A DNA stretch of 64,000 nucleotides from an uncultured Flavobacteriaceae bacterium (GCA_905182295.1 CAJJAZ010000005.1:207704-271703), one strand, 5' to 3'; positions 8,393 to 17,732 are shown, counted from the first letter of the stretch. The notes: generated by a model from the sequence alone, not told the origin. A program made the numbers and translations.

Positions 8393-9424
8393 ATGAAAAA
8401 ATCTTTTCACCGTTTTGCCAAATGGAGTTTAATCTTAGTGTACTTAGTCATAGTCGCTGGCGCTTTGGTTAGAATGACGGGAAGTGGTATGGGTTGTCCA
8501 GACTGGCCAAAGTGTTTCGGATATTACATCCCTCCTACTACTGCAGAAACCCTTCAATGGACGCCAGAACGAGATTTTGATAAAGGGCAAGTCATTATAT
8601 ACAATGAGGGCCTTTTAGTGGCAAAAAAAGACTTTAAGACCGGTGCTTCCATAGATATAGAGGCTTGGGAACCATATACCAAACATGATTACGCTGTATT
8701 TAATCCTTACCATACTTGGGTGGAGTTTCTAAATAGGCTTGTGGGTGCAATAGCTGGTTTAGCCACCCTAATATTGGCTTTTTTAAGCATCCGGTTTTGG
8801 AAAGAAAATAAAACAGTCCCCTTATTATCTTTTGCTGTAGTGTTAGGAATGGGATTTCAAGCATGGTTGGGTGCTACTGTTGTATATTCTGTGCTAGCCC
8901 CAGTTAAGATAACCACTCATATGCTTATGGCACTAGCCATAGTAGCTGCGCTGATTTTAATCATTCAAAAAGCCAATCCAAAGCCAATACAAACAACATT
9001 CCATCAAAAATTTCACAAGTCTATTGGTTTTTTACTTGTAGTATTTCTGTTCCAAATTATCTTTGGAACCCAGGTGAGAGAATTTGTAGACCATCAATTA
9101 GATCTTGGTGTAAATAAAGACAATTGGCTTTTAAACCCTAGCACAATTTTTTATGTACACCGTTCTTTCTCTATCCTTCCACTGGGAATTGCAGCGTATT
9201 TGTTTTTGGTCAATAAACGCAACGAACTCGGGTTCGCTTCAATAAAGTCTCTTTTAGCAGGAATGATTTTAGCCGCATTGAGTGGAATGGCTATGTACTA
9301 TATTGACTTTCCTCTTGGGACACAACCCATTCATTTAGTCATTGCGGCCATACTATTTGGTCAAATTTTCTATGTTTTTCTACAAAGTAGAAAAGCTAAA
9401 AACAATATTTCTAAGATAAAATAA
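8393..9424 (+). CDS. ctaA: Heme A synthase, COX15/CtaA family
   Basis: This membrane enzyme oxidises the C8 methyl of heme O to make heme A for aa3-type cytochrome oxidase. The 343-residue chain has about eight hydrophobic segments. TGSGMGCPDWPKCFG near residue 30 is the family's N-terminal signature, followed by a long periplasmic loop. Candidate heme-ligand histidines sit in THMLMALA, YVHRSFS and QPIHLVIAA. In the first heme motif the usual EY-x-HR reads EFLNR, so one expected His is Asn; I believe this is common in Bacteroidota rather than damage. It is packed 6 bp after the CCA enzyme gene, without a clear functional link. Confidence 0.93.
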   Translation: MKKSFHRFAKWSLILVYLVIVAGALVRMTGSGMGCPDWPKCFGYYIPPTTAETLQWTPERDFDKGQVIIYNEGLLVAKKDFKTGASIDIEAWEPYTKHDYAVFNPYHTWVEFLNRLVGAIAGLATLILAFLSIRFWKENKTVPLLSFAVVLGMGFQAWLGATVVYSVLAPVKITTHMLMALAIVAALILIIQKANPKPIQTTFHQKFHKSIGFLLVVFLFQIIFGTQVREFVDHQLDLGVNKDNWLLNPSTIFYVHRSFSILPLGIAAYLFLVNKRNELGFASIKSLLAGMILAALSGMAMYYIDFPLGTQPIHLVIAAILFGQIFYVFLQSRKAKNNISKIK

Positions 9425-9433
9425 CAATATAAT

Positions 9434-9967
9434 ATGGTGTATAAAATAAGAGTCATTTTAGACGCAAAAGAAGATATTTTCCGGGATTTAGCCATTGACA
9501 AAAAAGCTACTTTGGAAGATTTACACAATACTATTAGCCAGTCTTTCGGTTTTGCAGGAAATGAAATGGCCAGTTTTTATACCTGTGATGAGGAGTGGAA
9601 TCAAGATCAAGAAATAGCCCTATTTGACCTCAGTGATGTGTCAGATGCTAAACTAATGTCGAGTACTTTGTTAGAGGAAGTGATGGATGAGGTTTCACCA
9701 AAACTAATTTATGTATATGACTTCTTTAATATGTGGACCTTTTTTGTTGAATTGGCAGACGTGACAGACAAAGAATCAGGGCAAACCCTTCCTGAGTTGC
9801 TTTTTAGTTTTGGAGAATTACCTGAAAATCCTCCTGAAAAGATCTTTGAGGCTAAAAAAGCAGACGCAATGGATTATGATGAAGAAGGATTTGACGACGA
9901 ATTTAATGATGGATACAGTGGTGGAGACGAATACGACCATTTAGATTTTGACGAAAACTGGAATTAA
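9434..9967 (+). CDS. pRiA4b ORF-3-like (IS1096 TnpR-like) protein with acidic tail
   Basis: A 177-residue protein whose first 125 residues match the plasmid pRiA4b ORF-3 fold: YKIRVILDAKEDIFRDLAID, LEDLHNTISQSFGF, FYTCDEEW and YVYDFFNMWTFFVEL. Public annotation often calls this family an IS1096 passenger TnpR-like protein, but nothing here suggests a transposon: there are no inverted repeats and no transposase. From about residue 145 to the end it is very acidic (many Asp and Glu, with Tyr and Gly), ending DFDENWN. The function is unknown; the acidic tail could be a nucleic-acid mimic or a chaperone-like surface, which is speculation. It follows ctaA by 9 bp. Confidence 0.8.
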   Translation: MVYKIRVILDAKEDIFRDLAIDKKATLEDLHNTISQSFGFAGNEMASFYTCDEEWNQDQEIALFDLSDVSDAKLMSSTLLEEVMDEVSPKLIYVYDFFNMWTFFVELADVTDKESGQTLPELLFSFGELPENPPEKIFEAKKADAMDYDEEGFDDEFNDGYSGGDEYDHLDFDENWN

Positions 9968-10068
9968 CCATCCAACTGACCTAATTTTTAATGAAATAAG
10001 GTGTTTATTAAGACGGGGCACTGCCAAAAAATGGTTGGCCTACCAAATAAAAAGCATATTAAAAACCT

Positions 10069-11130
10069 ATGATCAACCTTTATAATACTCAAATTGAAAG
10101 CCTTTCCATCCATAAAGTAGGTAATAAAAACAAAGCAGAATCTTTGTTCATATCTAAAGCAGCACACCGATTAAACGATGAGACCACAGGACTGTTAAAA
10201 GAATATTTTTTTAAGCCTTTTAGAGAAAAGGAAGAGAGTTATTACAGGTTGTTTCATGAAGCAGATTTGAGTTTCAATCCACTTTATGAGGCGGCTTCTA
10301 AAATATTCAATGAACCACGTAGCATACATGAATTGTCTGGAAGTATAGCCAAGCACCTGTATGACCAATCCAACCACCCTCATATTAAAAGCGGAGAATT
10401 GTACGTGACTTACCTCACTGGACTTCAATTAGACAATGTAAAAACAGATGCCATTGGAATATTTAAAAGTGAATTAAAGCAAGACTTTATTCAATTTGAA
10501 GAGCAAACAGACCATCTTGAAATTTTAGTACAACAAGGTATAAACATTCACAAACTAGACAAAGGCTGTCTCATTTTCAATACAGATTCAGAAGAAGGCT
10601 ATAAAGTCCTTTCCGTAGATAGTAACAGATATGACACCAAATACTGGTTGGAGCAATTTCTTGGTGTTGCTGTATTAACAGATAATAATTTTTACACCAA
10701 AAACTACCTTAAGTTTTGTCAGAATTTTGCCAAGGATGTAGTACTCCCAGCAGAAGACAAACAACAAGAGGTGCTTTTTATGAATAGGGCGGTCAATCAT
10801 TTTGCTAAAAACAATGCATTTGAAGAGACCAACTTCATGAATGAAGTGATAGACAACCCAGCACTCATCCCAGAATTTAAGCACTATAAGGTAGAAAAAG
10901 GACCCAAATACAGCATTGAAGATGTATCTAGTTTTGACATTGCTAACAAAGCGGTTTCACAAGCGCGAAAGAGCATTAAAAATGTGATTCAATTAGATAC
11001 CCATATTCAAATTAAACTAGACTTCATCAATCCTGAATCTGCAGAAAAATTTGTAGAAAAAGGGTGGGATGAGGAAAAAGGGATGTTCTACTACCTGGTT
11101 TATTTTAACAAGGAGCAAAAAGGATCTTAA
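10069..11130 (+). CDS. Nucleoid-associated protein, NdpA/YejK family
   Basis: The 353-residue protein belongs to the 37-kDa nucleoid-associated (NA37/YejK) family. It starts INLYNTQIESLSIHKVGNK, the conserved first segment, and continues with the family's alpha/beta core (ELYVTYLTGLQLDNVKTDAIGIFKSE). No signal peptide or membrane segment is present. E. coli YejK is nucleoid-bound and reported to interact with topoisomerase IV; the flavobacterial role has not been defined to my knowledge. It begins 101 bp after the previous gene, so it may have its own promoter, but I find no clear TAnnTTTG. Its stop is 12 bp from the convergent gene's stop, with no strong terminator hairpin between. Confidence 0.87.
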   Translation: MINLYNTQIESLSIHKVGNKNKAESLFISKAAHRLNDETTGLLKEYFFKPFREKEESYYRLFHEADLSFNPLYEAASKIFNEPRSIHELSGSIAKHLYDQSNHPHIKSGELYVTYLTGLQLDNVKTDAIGIFKSELKQDFIQFEEQTDHLEILVQQGINIHKLDKGCLIFNTDSEEGYKVLSVDSNRYDTKYWLEQFLGVAVLTDNNFYTKNYLKFCQNFAKDVVLPAEDKQQEVLFMNRAVNHFAKNNAFEETNFMNEVIDNPALIPEFKHYKVEKGPKYSIEDVSSFDIANKAVSQARKSIKNVIQLDTHIQIKLDFINPESAEKFVEKGWDEEKGMFYYLVYFNKEQKGS

Positions 11131-11142
11131 AACATTATTCTT

Positions 11143-12222
11143 TTATAACTTAATACGTTGCTCTAAGATCTGTCGCATGCTTACATTTTCATAGTTTCGC
11201 TTCACAAAATGCAAGGCCAAGTCTAATACAGTACCCATATTAGGGGCGTCTTTAAACTCTATATCTTGGGTGAGCATAAAAATGGATTCTTTCAATAAAC
11301 TTACATGCTCTGGAAGAGATATGGTGTCCTGTTTAGCAATATTGAGTAGATCTGTGATTCTATCTTCAAAACTCATAAACCTTTTGGCTACTATAGAGCG
11401 TTCTTCTAATTTATACTGATCGATAGAATTGGCTTGAAGTTTTTCCTTTACCAATGCAACCATTTTATTATTTTCTTTAAAAAATTGGGGTCTGTATATC
11501 TTAAAATTTCCTTCAAAAGATTGTTGGTCAAAATCTATAGCGCGTATTTTATAAACCACATGATCAAAATCATGGGTAGGGACTATCACATAGTTATAAG
11601 ACCTCATATCTCCAAGGAGTCTAATCATACATCGCTCATTAAATTTTACAAATTCTTTAGCCAATTGAGATTTTTCAGACTCCGTACAGTCGGGAAGCAT
11701 TTCTTTAATAAATACATCTCCTGGAATACCAGCAATATGTTCTTCTATAAGTGTATCCTTATAAACTAGAAAATTCAGGTTATAGGGAGATAAAATGTGT
11801 TCTAGCTCTAATCCATATACCCTGGAAGCGTCTGTTTTTTTTACATAAAAATAAGTGAAGTTGTCGTTGAGAATATTCCTGACTTTAATTCTAAATGGCT
11901 TAGAATTACCAAAAGTACAATAGTCCACCGCGTCTACATTCAAGAAGGGAATAATGGTGTCTCCCCCATCTGAATGGAGTATGGAGTATACCTGTTTTAG
12001 ACTTAAATCAATCTCTTCTCTATCGTATTCAGAATAAAAAACCCTCACCCACAGCGTGTCCTCATCATTGTTGTCGTAGACCACCACTGAACCTTGAAAA
12101 CGAAGCAAATCCTCATAAAAAATTGGAATCCCAATATTTCTACTGTATTGCCTTAGGTAAGCATCTAATTGAGGAGAAACGGGAAAAGCAGGTTTCTTCT
12201 TAGACATCATCTTTTCTGACAT
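11143..12222 (-). CDS. Unnamed protein with protein-kinase-like motifs
   Basis: I do not recognise a named family. From ATG 12222 (MSEKMMSKKK) it has 359 residues; an ORF start at 12339 would add 39 residues across the divergent promoter region and is unlikely. In order there are: a folded N-terminal part (1-115); FYVKKTDASRVYGLELEHIL with Lys128/129 and Glu139/141; LIEEHIAGIPGDVFI (159-172), like a kinase hinge; LGDMRSYNYVIV with Asp205 and Asn210 at the D-x4-N spacing of a kinase catalytic loop; and RAIDFDQQ (Asp230), like a DFG/DFD metal-binding motif; then a helical C-terminus. I infer a divergent kinase-type fold (HipA/aminoglycoside-kinase class). No signal peptide or membrane segment. 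It sits alone, divergent from the ABC exporter. Confidence 0.75.
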   Translation of the reverse strand: MSEKMMSKKKPAFPVSPQLDAYLRQYSRNIGIPIFYEDLLRFQGSVVVYDNNDEDTLWVRVFYSEYDREEIDLSLKQVYSILHSDGGDTIIPFLNVDAVDYCTFGNSKPFRIKVRNILNDNFTYFYVKKTDASRVYGLELEHILSPYNLNFLVYKDTLIEEHIAGIPGDVFIKEMLPDCTESEKSQLAKEFVKFNERCMIRLLGDMRSYNYVIVPTHDFDHVVYKIRAIDFDQQSFEGNFKIYRPQFFKENNKMVALVKEKLQANSIDQYKLEERSIVAKRFMSFEDRITDLLNIAKQDTISLPEHVSLLKESIFMLTQDIEFKDAPNMGTVLDLALHFVKRNYENVSMRQILEQRIKL

Positions 12223-12304
12223 GTAGTGGTTATTTAATTGTTCTTGTAACAAAATACGGATAAATTCGTCAAGTATAATAAGAACCCTGTAAATAAAAAA
12301 GCCC

Positions 12305-13198
12305 TTGGATACTATACTGACCGTTAACCAACTCACCAAATCCTATGGGAGTTTATTTGCTGTAAAAAAATTAAGCTTCTCCATAGAAAAGGGACATGTA
12401 TATGGGATTCTAGGACCCAATGGTAGTGGTAAATCAACCACTTTAGGCATGGTCTTAAATGTGGTTAATCCTACCCAAGGAAGCTTTACTTGGTTTGGGG
12501 GAAGCATAAGTACCCACCAGGTGTTAAAGAAAGTAGGTGCAATTATTGAAAGGCCCAATTTTTACCCATACATGACCGCTACTGAAAATTTAAACTTGGT
12601 TTGCAAAATTAAAGGGGTAGGCTCAGAAAATATTACAGAAAAATTGAATTTAGTGGGCTTATTAGATAGAAAGGACTCTAAATTTCAGACCTATTCTCTT
12701 GGCATGAAGCAACGATTGGCCATTGCGTCTGCCTTACTCAATAACCCGGAAATTCTAATATTAGATGAACCTACCAATGGCCTAGACCCTCAAGGGATTC
12801 ATCAAATCAGGGAAATCATTAAAAAAATTGCTTCACAGGGCACCACTATCTTATTGGCCTCTCACCTATTAGATGAAGTTGAAAAAGTATGCACCCATGT
12901 AGTGGTACTTAGAAAAGGAGAAAAACTCTATGCGGGGCCTGTAGCTGAAATGCAGTCAAATCATGGTTTTGCTTTATTAAATTCAGCCAATACGAGTGCA
13001 TTAAAAACCTATCTTGAAGCGAGTGAAGATTTTGAAAAAATTTCTTTAGAAAATGGTTTACTTAAAGCCTATTTAACGAAACCCATTGCCTCAGACGAAT
13101 TAAACAAACGACTCATGGAAGACGGCTTCCTATTAAGTCATTTGGCCATTCAAAAAGACAGTTTAGAAGCCCAATTTTTAGCCCTCACCAACAACTAG
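12305..13198 (+). CDS. ABC transporter ATP-binding protein (ABC-2 exporter type)
   Basis: The 297-residue ATPase drives the membrane partner encoded 4 bp downstream. It has Walker A GPNGSGKST near residue 39, the Q-loop region, the signature YSLGMKQRLAIA, Walker B ILILDEPTNGLDP and the switch His in LLASHLLDEVEKVCTH. A C-terminal extension of about 80 residues follows, as in drug, lipid or bacteriocin-immunity exporters of this group. The start is TTG at 12305: a TAA lies 12 bp upstream in frame and no ATG occurs until well inside the domain, while related proteins begin MxTILTVNQLTKxYG at exactly this point. The substrate is unknown. Confidence 0.9.
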   Translation: MDTILTVNQLTKSYGSLFAVKKLSFSIEKGHVYGILGPNGSGKSTTLGMVLNVVNPTQGSFTWFGGSISTHQVLKKVGAIIERPNFYPYMTATENLNLVCKIKGVGSENITEKLNLVGLLDRKDSKFQTYSLGMKQRLAIASALLNNPEILILDEPTNGLDPQGIHQIREIIKKIASQGTTILLASHLLDEVEKVCTHVVVLRKGEKLYAGPVAEMQSNHGFALLNSANTSALKTYLEASEDFEKISLENGLLKAYLTKPIASDELNKRLMEDGFLLSHLAIQKDSLEAQFLALTNN

Positions 13199-13202
13199 CC
13201 CT

Positions 13203-14036
13203 ATGAAAAGATTATTACAAATTGAACTCATTAAACTTTGGAACAATAGGGCTAGTAAAATACTTATTTACGGCTATTTTATACTACTCACTGGTATAGC
13301 ACTTATTGCAGCTATTAAGTTTGATATTGGACCAATTAAATTTCATTTGGCAGAACAAGGTATTTTTAACTTCCCCTATATTTGGCACTTTAATACTTTT
13401 GTTGCCGCACTATTAAAAATATTTTTGGCCATTATTATTGTCTCCATGATGTCCAATGAATACACCTATAAGACCATAAAACAAAACCTTATAGACGGAT
13501 TGTCTAAAAAGGAGTTTATAGCCTCGAAATTTTTGACTGTTGTCTTGTTTTCCATAGTTTCCACTGTATTTGTAGGTGTGATTTCTCTCATTCTAGGAAG
13601 TATTTACTCTGATTATACAGAATGGGGTATTGTATTTACAGACCTGAGATTTCTTGTGGCGTATTTCATTAAACTCGTCGGATTCTTTTCGTTCTGTCTT
13701 TTTATAGGCATACTGGTAAAACGCTCTGCATTTGCACTAGGATTTTTAATCCTTTGGCAAATGTTCGAAGGATTCACTAGAGGTATGATTCGTTGGAAAT
13801 TATTCGATGGGGAAACCACAGACGCTATTATGGGTTTTTTTCCATTAAATGCCATGTTTAACGTTCTTAAAGAGCCCTTTTCTAGGTTGAGTGCAGTACA
13901 ATCGGTAGCGAACCAAATTGGAGAGGAAATTGCACTAGATTATGGTACTTCCCTATTAGACATGGTGATCGTTTTAGCTTGGTCAACTATTTTTATCTGG
14001 GGATCTTATCGCATTCTAAAGAAGAGAGATTTGTAG
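13203..14036 (+). CDS. ABC-2 type transporter permease
   Basis: A 277-residue integral membrane protein with about six hydrophobic segments (for example ILIYGYFILLTGIALIAAI, FVAALLKIFLAIIIVSMM, LTVVLFSIVSTVFVGVISLIL and LVGFFSFCLFIGILV). The conserved cytoplasmic stretch MMSNEYTYKTIKQNLIDGLSKKEFIASKFL is typical of ABC-2 permeases that pair with a separate ATPase. It starts 4 bp after the ATPase gene, so the two form one exporter. The transported molecule cannot be inferred. uvrB follows after 31 bp and may be partly co-transcribed, although a TACCTTTA element before uvrB could give that gene its own start. Confidence 0.88.
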   Translation: MKRLLQIELIKLWNNRASKILIYGYFILLTGIALIAAIKFDIGPIKFHLAEQGIFNFPYIWHFNTFVAALLKIFLAIIIVSMMSNEYTYKTIKQNLIDGLSKKEFIASKFLTVVLFSIVSTVFVGVISLILGSIYSDYTEWGIVFTDLRFLVAYFIKLVGFFSFCLFIGILVKRSAFALGFLILWQMFEGFTRGMIRWKLFDGETTDAIMGFFPLNAMFNVLKEPFSRLSAVQSVANQIGEEIALDYGTSLLDMVIVLAWSTIFIWGSYRILKKRDL

Positions 14037-14067
14037 TATTTATAAGAGTGCTTTTGTACCTTTAGGC

Positions 14068-16065
14068 ATGAAATTTTCTTTGGAATCTCCTTTTAAACCT
14101 ACTGGTGACCAACCACAAGCCATTGCACAAATTGTCAGTGGTATTCAAGCCCACACCCATTCACAAACATTGGTAGGTGTGACTGGTTCTGGAAAGACAT
14201 TTACTGTTGCCAATGTGATCCAAGAAGTTCAAAAACCTACCTTAATACTTGCACATAACAAGACACTCGCAGCACAACTTTACTCTGAATTCAAGCAATT
14301 CTTTCCCAATAACGCCGTAGAGTATTTTGTTTCTTACTACGATTACTATCAGCCAGAGGCTTACATCCCTACTTCTGGTACTTATATTGAGAAAGACCTA
14401 TCCATTAATGAAGATATTGAAAAGCTTAGGTTAAGTACCACTTCTTCTTTACTTTCTGGAAGACAAGACGTACTTGTAATCGCATCTGTTTCTTGTCTCT
14501 ACGGTATGGGAAACCCTGTAGAGTTTGAAAAAAATGTGGTTCAGATAGAAAGAGCGCAAATTATTTCTAGAACCGCATTTTTAAAACAATTGGTCCAAGC
14601 ACTCTATGCAAGAACTACAGCAGATTTTGTCAATGGGAGCTTTAGGGTAAAAGGAGACGTTGTAGATGTGTTCCCTAGTTATACAGATCATGCGATCAGG
14701 GTCCATTTTTTTGGAGATGAAATTGAGGAAATAGAATCGTTTGATCCATTACACAATAAGACCCTTGAAACATTTGAGCAGCTCAGAATTTTCCCTGCAA
14801 ATATGTTTGTGAGCTCGCCTGATATTCTTCAAAATGCCATTCACAGCATTCAAGATGATATGGTCAAGCAAGTTGCCTTTTTTAAAACAGAAGGAAAACA
14901 GCTAGAGGCAAAGCGCTTAGAAGAAAGAACCACTTTTGACTTGGAAATGATCCGTGAATTGGGGTATTGTTCTGGTATTGAAAATTATTCAAGGTATTTA
15001 GACGGTAGGGCGCCAGGAACTAGGCCTTTCTGTTTATTAGATTATTTTCCAAAAGATTTTTTGCTGGTGGTAGATGAGAGTCATGTGACCATTCCTCAGG
15101 TACATGCCATGTTTGGCGGCGATAGGTCAAGAAAGGAAAATTTAGTGACCTATGGTTTTAGGCTTCCGGCCGCTATGGACAACAGGCCATTAAAGTTTGA
15201 AGAATTTGAAGCACTTACCCCTCAAGCACTTTATGTAAGCGCTACTCCTGCAGATTATGAATTAGAGCAATCACAGGGCGTGGTCGTGGAACAAATTATC
15301 CGACCAACAGGACTATTAGATCCCGTAATTGAAGTACGCCCCTCTACCAACCAAATAGATGATTTAGTGGCCGAGATTCAAGATAGGGTTGCTATAGATG
15401 AACGTACATTAGTGACCACGCTCACCAAAAGAATGGCGGAAGAATTGGCTAAATACCTGACTAAAATACAAGTGAGGTGCCGTTATATTCATTCAGATGT
15501 AGACACCCTAGAACGTGTAGAAATAATGCAGGACCTTAGAAAAGGCATTTTTGACGTACTCATTGGCGTTAATCTACTCAGGGAAGGTTTAGACCTACCA
15601 GAGGTTTCTTTGGTGGCCATCATAGATGCAGACAAGGAAGGTTTTCTAAGGAATGCCCGCTCCCTGACACAAACCGTTGGAAGGGCTGCTAGAAATATCA
15701 ATGGGAAAGCCATTATGTATGCAGACAAAACAACCAAGAGCATGCAGAAAACAATCGATGAAACCAACTACCGTAGGGAGAAACAAATCACATACAATAC
15801 CGCACACAATACCGTGCCAAAAGCATTAAATAAAAGCCTAGACAACGTGCTTACAAAGAACTCTGTGTCTGCTTATCACTTTGAAAAAGCGAATCATAGG
15901 GCACAAGAGCCTGACCCAAACTACCTCACTCCAGAAGAAAGGGCAAAAATGATTGTAGCTAAAAGAAAAACCATGGAAAAAGCAGCCAAAAACTTAGATT
16001 TTTTGGAAGCAGCTAAGCTAAGGGATGAAATAAAAGCACTGCAACTGGCTGGAGACGCTAAATAA
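14068..16065 (+). CDS. uvrB: Excinuclease ABC subunit B
   Basis: UvrB is the central factor of nucleotide-excision repair: loaded by UvrA, it verifies the lesion and recruits UvrC. The 665-residue chain is full length. It has Walker A GVTGSGKT near residue 40, the DNA-strand-separating beta-hairpin YFVSYYDYYQPEAYIP near 91, VVDESHVTIPQ as motif II, and motifs V and VI in LLREGLDLPEVSLVAI and QTVGRAARN. A C-terminal UVR coiled coil (KTMEKAAKNLDFLEAAKLRDEI), the UvrC contact, closes the protein. It follows the ABC exporter pair by 31 bp with no functional relation. Confidence 0.98.
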   Translation: MKFSLESPFKPTGDQPQAIAQIVSGIQAHTHSQTLVGVTGSGKTFTVANVIQEVQKPTLILAHNKTLAAQLYSEFKQFFPNNAVEYFVSYYDYYQPEAYIPTSGTYIEKDLSINEDIEKLRLSTTSSLLSGRQDVLVIASVSCLYGMGNPVEFEKNVVQIERAQIISRTAFLKQLVQALYARTTADFVNGSFRVKGDVVDVFPSYTDHAIRVHFFGDEIEEIESFDPLHNKTLETFEQLRIFPANMFVSSPDILQNAIHSIQDDMVKQVAFFKTEGKQLEAKRLEERTTFDLEMIRELGYCSGIENYSRYLDGRAPGTRPFCLLDYFPKDFLLVVDESHVTIPQVHAMFGGDRSRKENLVTYGFRLPAAMDNRPLKFEEFEALTPQALYVSATPADYELEQSQGVVVEQIIRPTGLLDPVIEVRPSTNQIDDLVAEIQDRVAIDERTLVTTLTKRMAEELAKYLTKIQVRCRYIHSDVDTLERVEIMQDLRKGIFDVLIGVNLLREGLDLPEVSLVAIIDADKEGFLRNARSLTQTVGRAARNINGKAIMYADKTTKSMQKTIDETNYRREKQITYNTAHNTVPKALNKSLDNVLTKNSVSAYHFEKANHRAQEPDPNYLTPEERAKMIVAKRKTMEKAAKNLDFLEAAKLRDEIKALQLAGDAK

Positions 16066-16150
16066 TAGAAGGGATTTATTACTTTTAATTTTAAGTAGGA
16101 TAACATTTTCTAACTTGACTATTTTAATTCCAATCTAAACTATCTTGTCC

Positions 16151-17668
16151 ATGAAAAATAAGCTACTTTTATTATCCTTAATAACCACTTCCTTTTGTAT
16201 TGCCCAAGACATTTCAAAAAAAAAGATTGAAAAATGGACCGAAGATTACAGCGCGAAAGCAGTTGAAAACCTTAGCACTTTTTTATCCATTCCAAACAAT
16301 GGACTAGACCCAAAACAAATTCAAAACAACCTCAATTGGTCTAAAAGTACTTTTGAAGATTTGGGGTTTACCGTTACAGAAATAATTTCACAAGGAATTC
16401 CTGTGCTTTTAGCGGAGAAAAAATTAGCGCCAAATTTACCCACAGTACTCTTCTACCTCCAGATAGACGGCCAACCGGTAGATTCCACTCAGTGGGATCA
16501 AGAGAATCCTTATATAGCCGTCTTCAAAGAAAAAAACAAATTTGGGGCTTGGGAGCTGACTGATTTAAAAGAAAAAAAGTGGGACAAAGACAGTTATATT
16601 TTTGCCAGATCTGCCTCTGATTCTAAAGGGCCTGCAATGTCCTTAATCAGTGCATTTCAGATACTAAAAGAAAATAACATTGCCCTGAAATACAACATTA
16701 AAATTCTGCTAGACTTTCAAGAGGAAGTGGGGTCTCCAACCCTCCCAGAAATGGTTGTTAATAATAAAGATTTGTTACAGGCAGACTATTTATTTATTAT
16801 GGATGGCGCAAGACACCTTTCCAATAAACCAACACTCACTTTTGGCGCCAGAGGTATTGCGACGGCAAAATGGCGGGTTTTTGGACCAAAAGTACCTTTA
16901 CACAGTGGCCAATATGGGAATTATGCACCAAACCCTGTATTTGATGCTGCCAAAGTGATTGGTCAACTAAAAGATGCTTCAGGAAAAGTCACCATAGAAG
17001 GGTTTTATGATGGCATAAACATCTCTTCAAAAGACCAAGAATTCTTGAATGCAATTGAAGAAAATGAAATAGCAACCAATAAAAGGCTGGGCATTTCTAA
17101 ACGAGATGCTATTGGCAATGGATACCAAGAGGCCCTTCAATATCCGAGTCTTAATATAAGAGGGATTAAAGCGGCATGGGTTGGAGCACAAGTGAGAACT
17201 ATTATTCCCGCTGAGGTTATTGTAGAAATAGACATGAGGCTCGTTCCTGAATCTGACGGTAAAACCCTGATGGAATCACTAAAAAAGCGTATTCAAGAGG
17301 AAGGTTATTTCCTAGTAGACAGTCTACCCACCGATCAGCAAAGAGCCTTGTATCCTAAGCTGGCCAACTTTACTTATAAAATCGGTTCAAAACCTTTTAG
17401 GACACCAATGGATGGACCCATAGCAGAACTATTGTCTACATCCATGAAGAAAATTTTTGGAGATGAATTTATTCTCATGCCCACTACTGGAGGATCACAA
17501 CCTATTGCACCATTTATTAGTACCCTTAATATTCCTGCAGTATCGATTAGAATTCCCAATCCAGACAACAACATCCACAGTCCCAATGAAAATATTAAAA
17601 TTGGGAACTATTTAGAAGGAGTCATGACTTGTTTGTCTATTCTAAACACTAGTATAGAAGGGTCCTAA
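16151..17668 (+). CDS. Secreted M20-family metallopeptidase-like protein with altered zinc ligand
   Basis: From ATG 16151 the protein has 505 residues and a Sec signal peptide (MKNKLLLLSLITTSFCIAQ). M20 features are visible: RSASDSKGP (bridging Asp), DFQEEVGSP (general base and metal Glu pair), FIMDGA (Asp ligand), HSGQYGNYAPNP in the dimerisation domain and NNIHSPNEN (last His). At the first metal position, where the family normally has His-x-Asp, this protein has YLQIDGQPVD, Gln in place of His. The zinc site may therefore be changed in occupancy, or this may be a subfamily trait. It is predicted to be periplasmic or extracellular and to cleave peptides or acyl-amino acids. A TTG six bases upstream is an alternative start but less likely. 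Confidence 0.85.
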   Translation: MKNKLLLLSLITTSFCIAQDISKKKIEKWTEDYSAKAVENLSTFLSIPNNGLDPKQIQNNLNWSKSTFEDLGFTVTEIISQGIPVLLAEKKLAPNLPTVLFYLQIDGQPVDSTQWDQENPYIAVFKEKNKFGAWELTDLKEKKWDKDSYIFARSASDSKGPAMSLISAFQILKENNIALKYNIKILLDFQEEVGSPTLPEMVVNNKDLLQADYLFIMDGARHLSNKPTLTFGARGIATAKWRVFGPKVPLHSGQYGNYAPNPVFDAAKVIGQLKDASGKVTIEGFYDGINISSKDQEFLNAIEENEIATNKRLGISKRDAIGNGYQEALQYPSLNIRGIKAAWVGAQVRTIIPAEVIVEIDMRLVPESDGKTLMESLKKRIQEEGYFLVDSLPTDQQRALYPKLANFTYKIGSKPFRTPMDGPIAELLSTSMKKIFGDEFILMPTTGGSQPIAPFISTLNIPAVSIRIPNPDNNIHSPNENIKIGNYLEGVMTCLSILNTSIEGS

Positions 17669-17677
17669 TATATTACT

Positions 17678-17685
17678 TACCTTTG
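17678..17685 (+). promoter_or_regulatory. Promoter -7 element for the DUF1456 gene
   Basis: TACCTTTG, an exact TAnnTTTG match, 10 bp after the stop of the M20 gene. It predicts a start site near 17692 and a leader of about 40 bases, which rules out the in-frame TTG at 17694 as translation start. No -33 TTTG at 19 bp. Confidence 0.55.
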
Positions 17686-17732
17686 CAAAGTCTTTGAAGC
17701 CTTATTTCAAAAGTCCATTTAAGATCAATTTT

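Noticed and set aside
9434..9967. Transposon gene, because the family is often called IS1096 passenger TnpR
   Set aside because: No transposase, inverted repeat or target duplication is present; the gene is embedded in a housekeeping operon.
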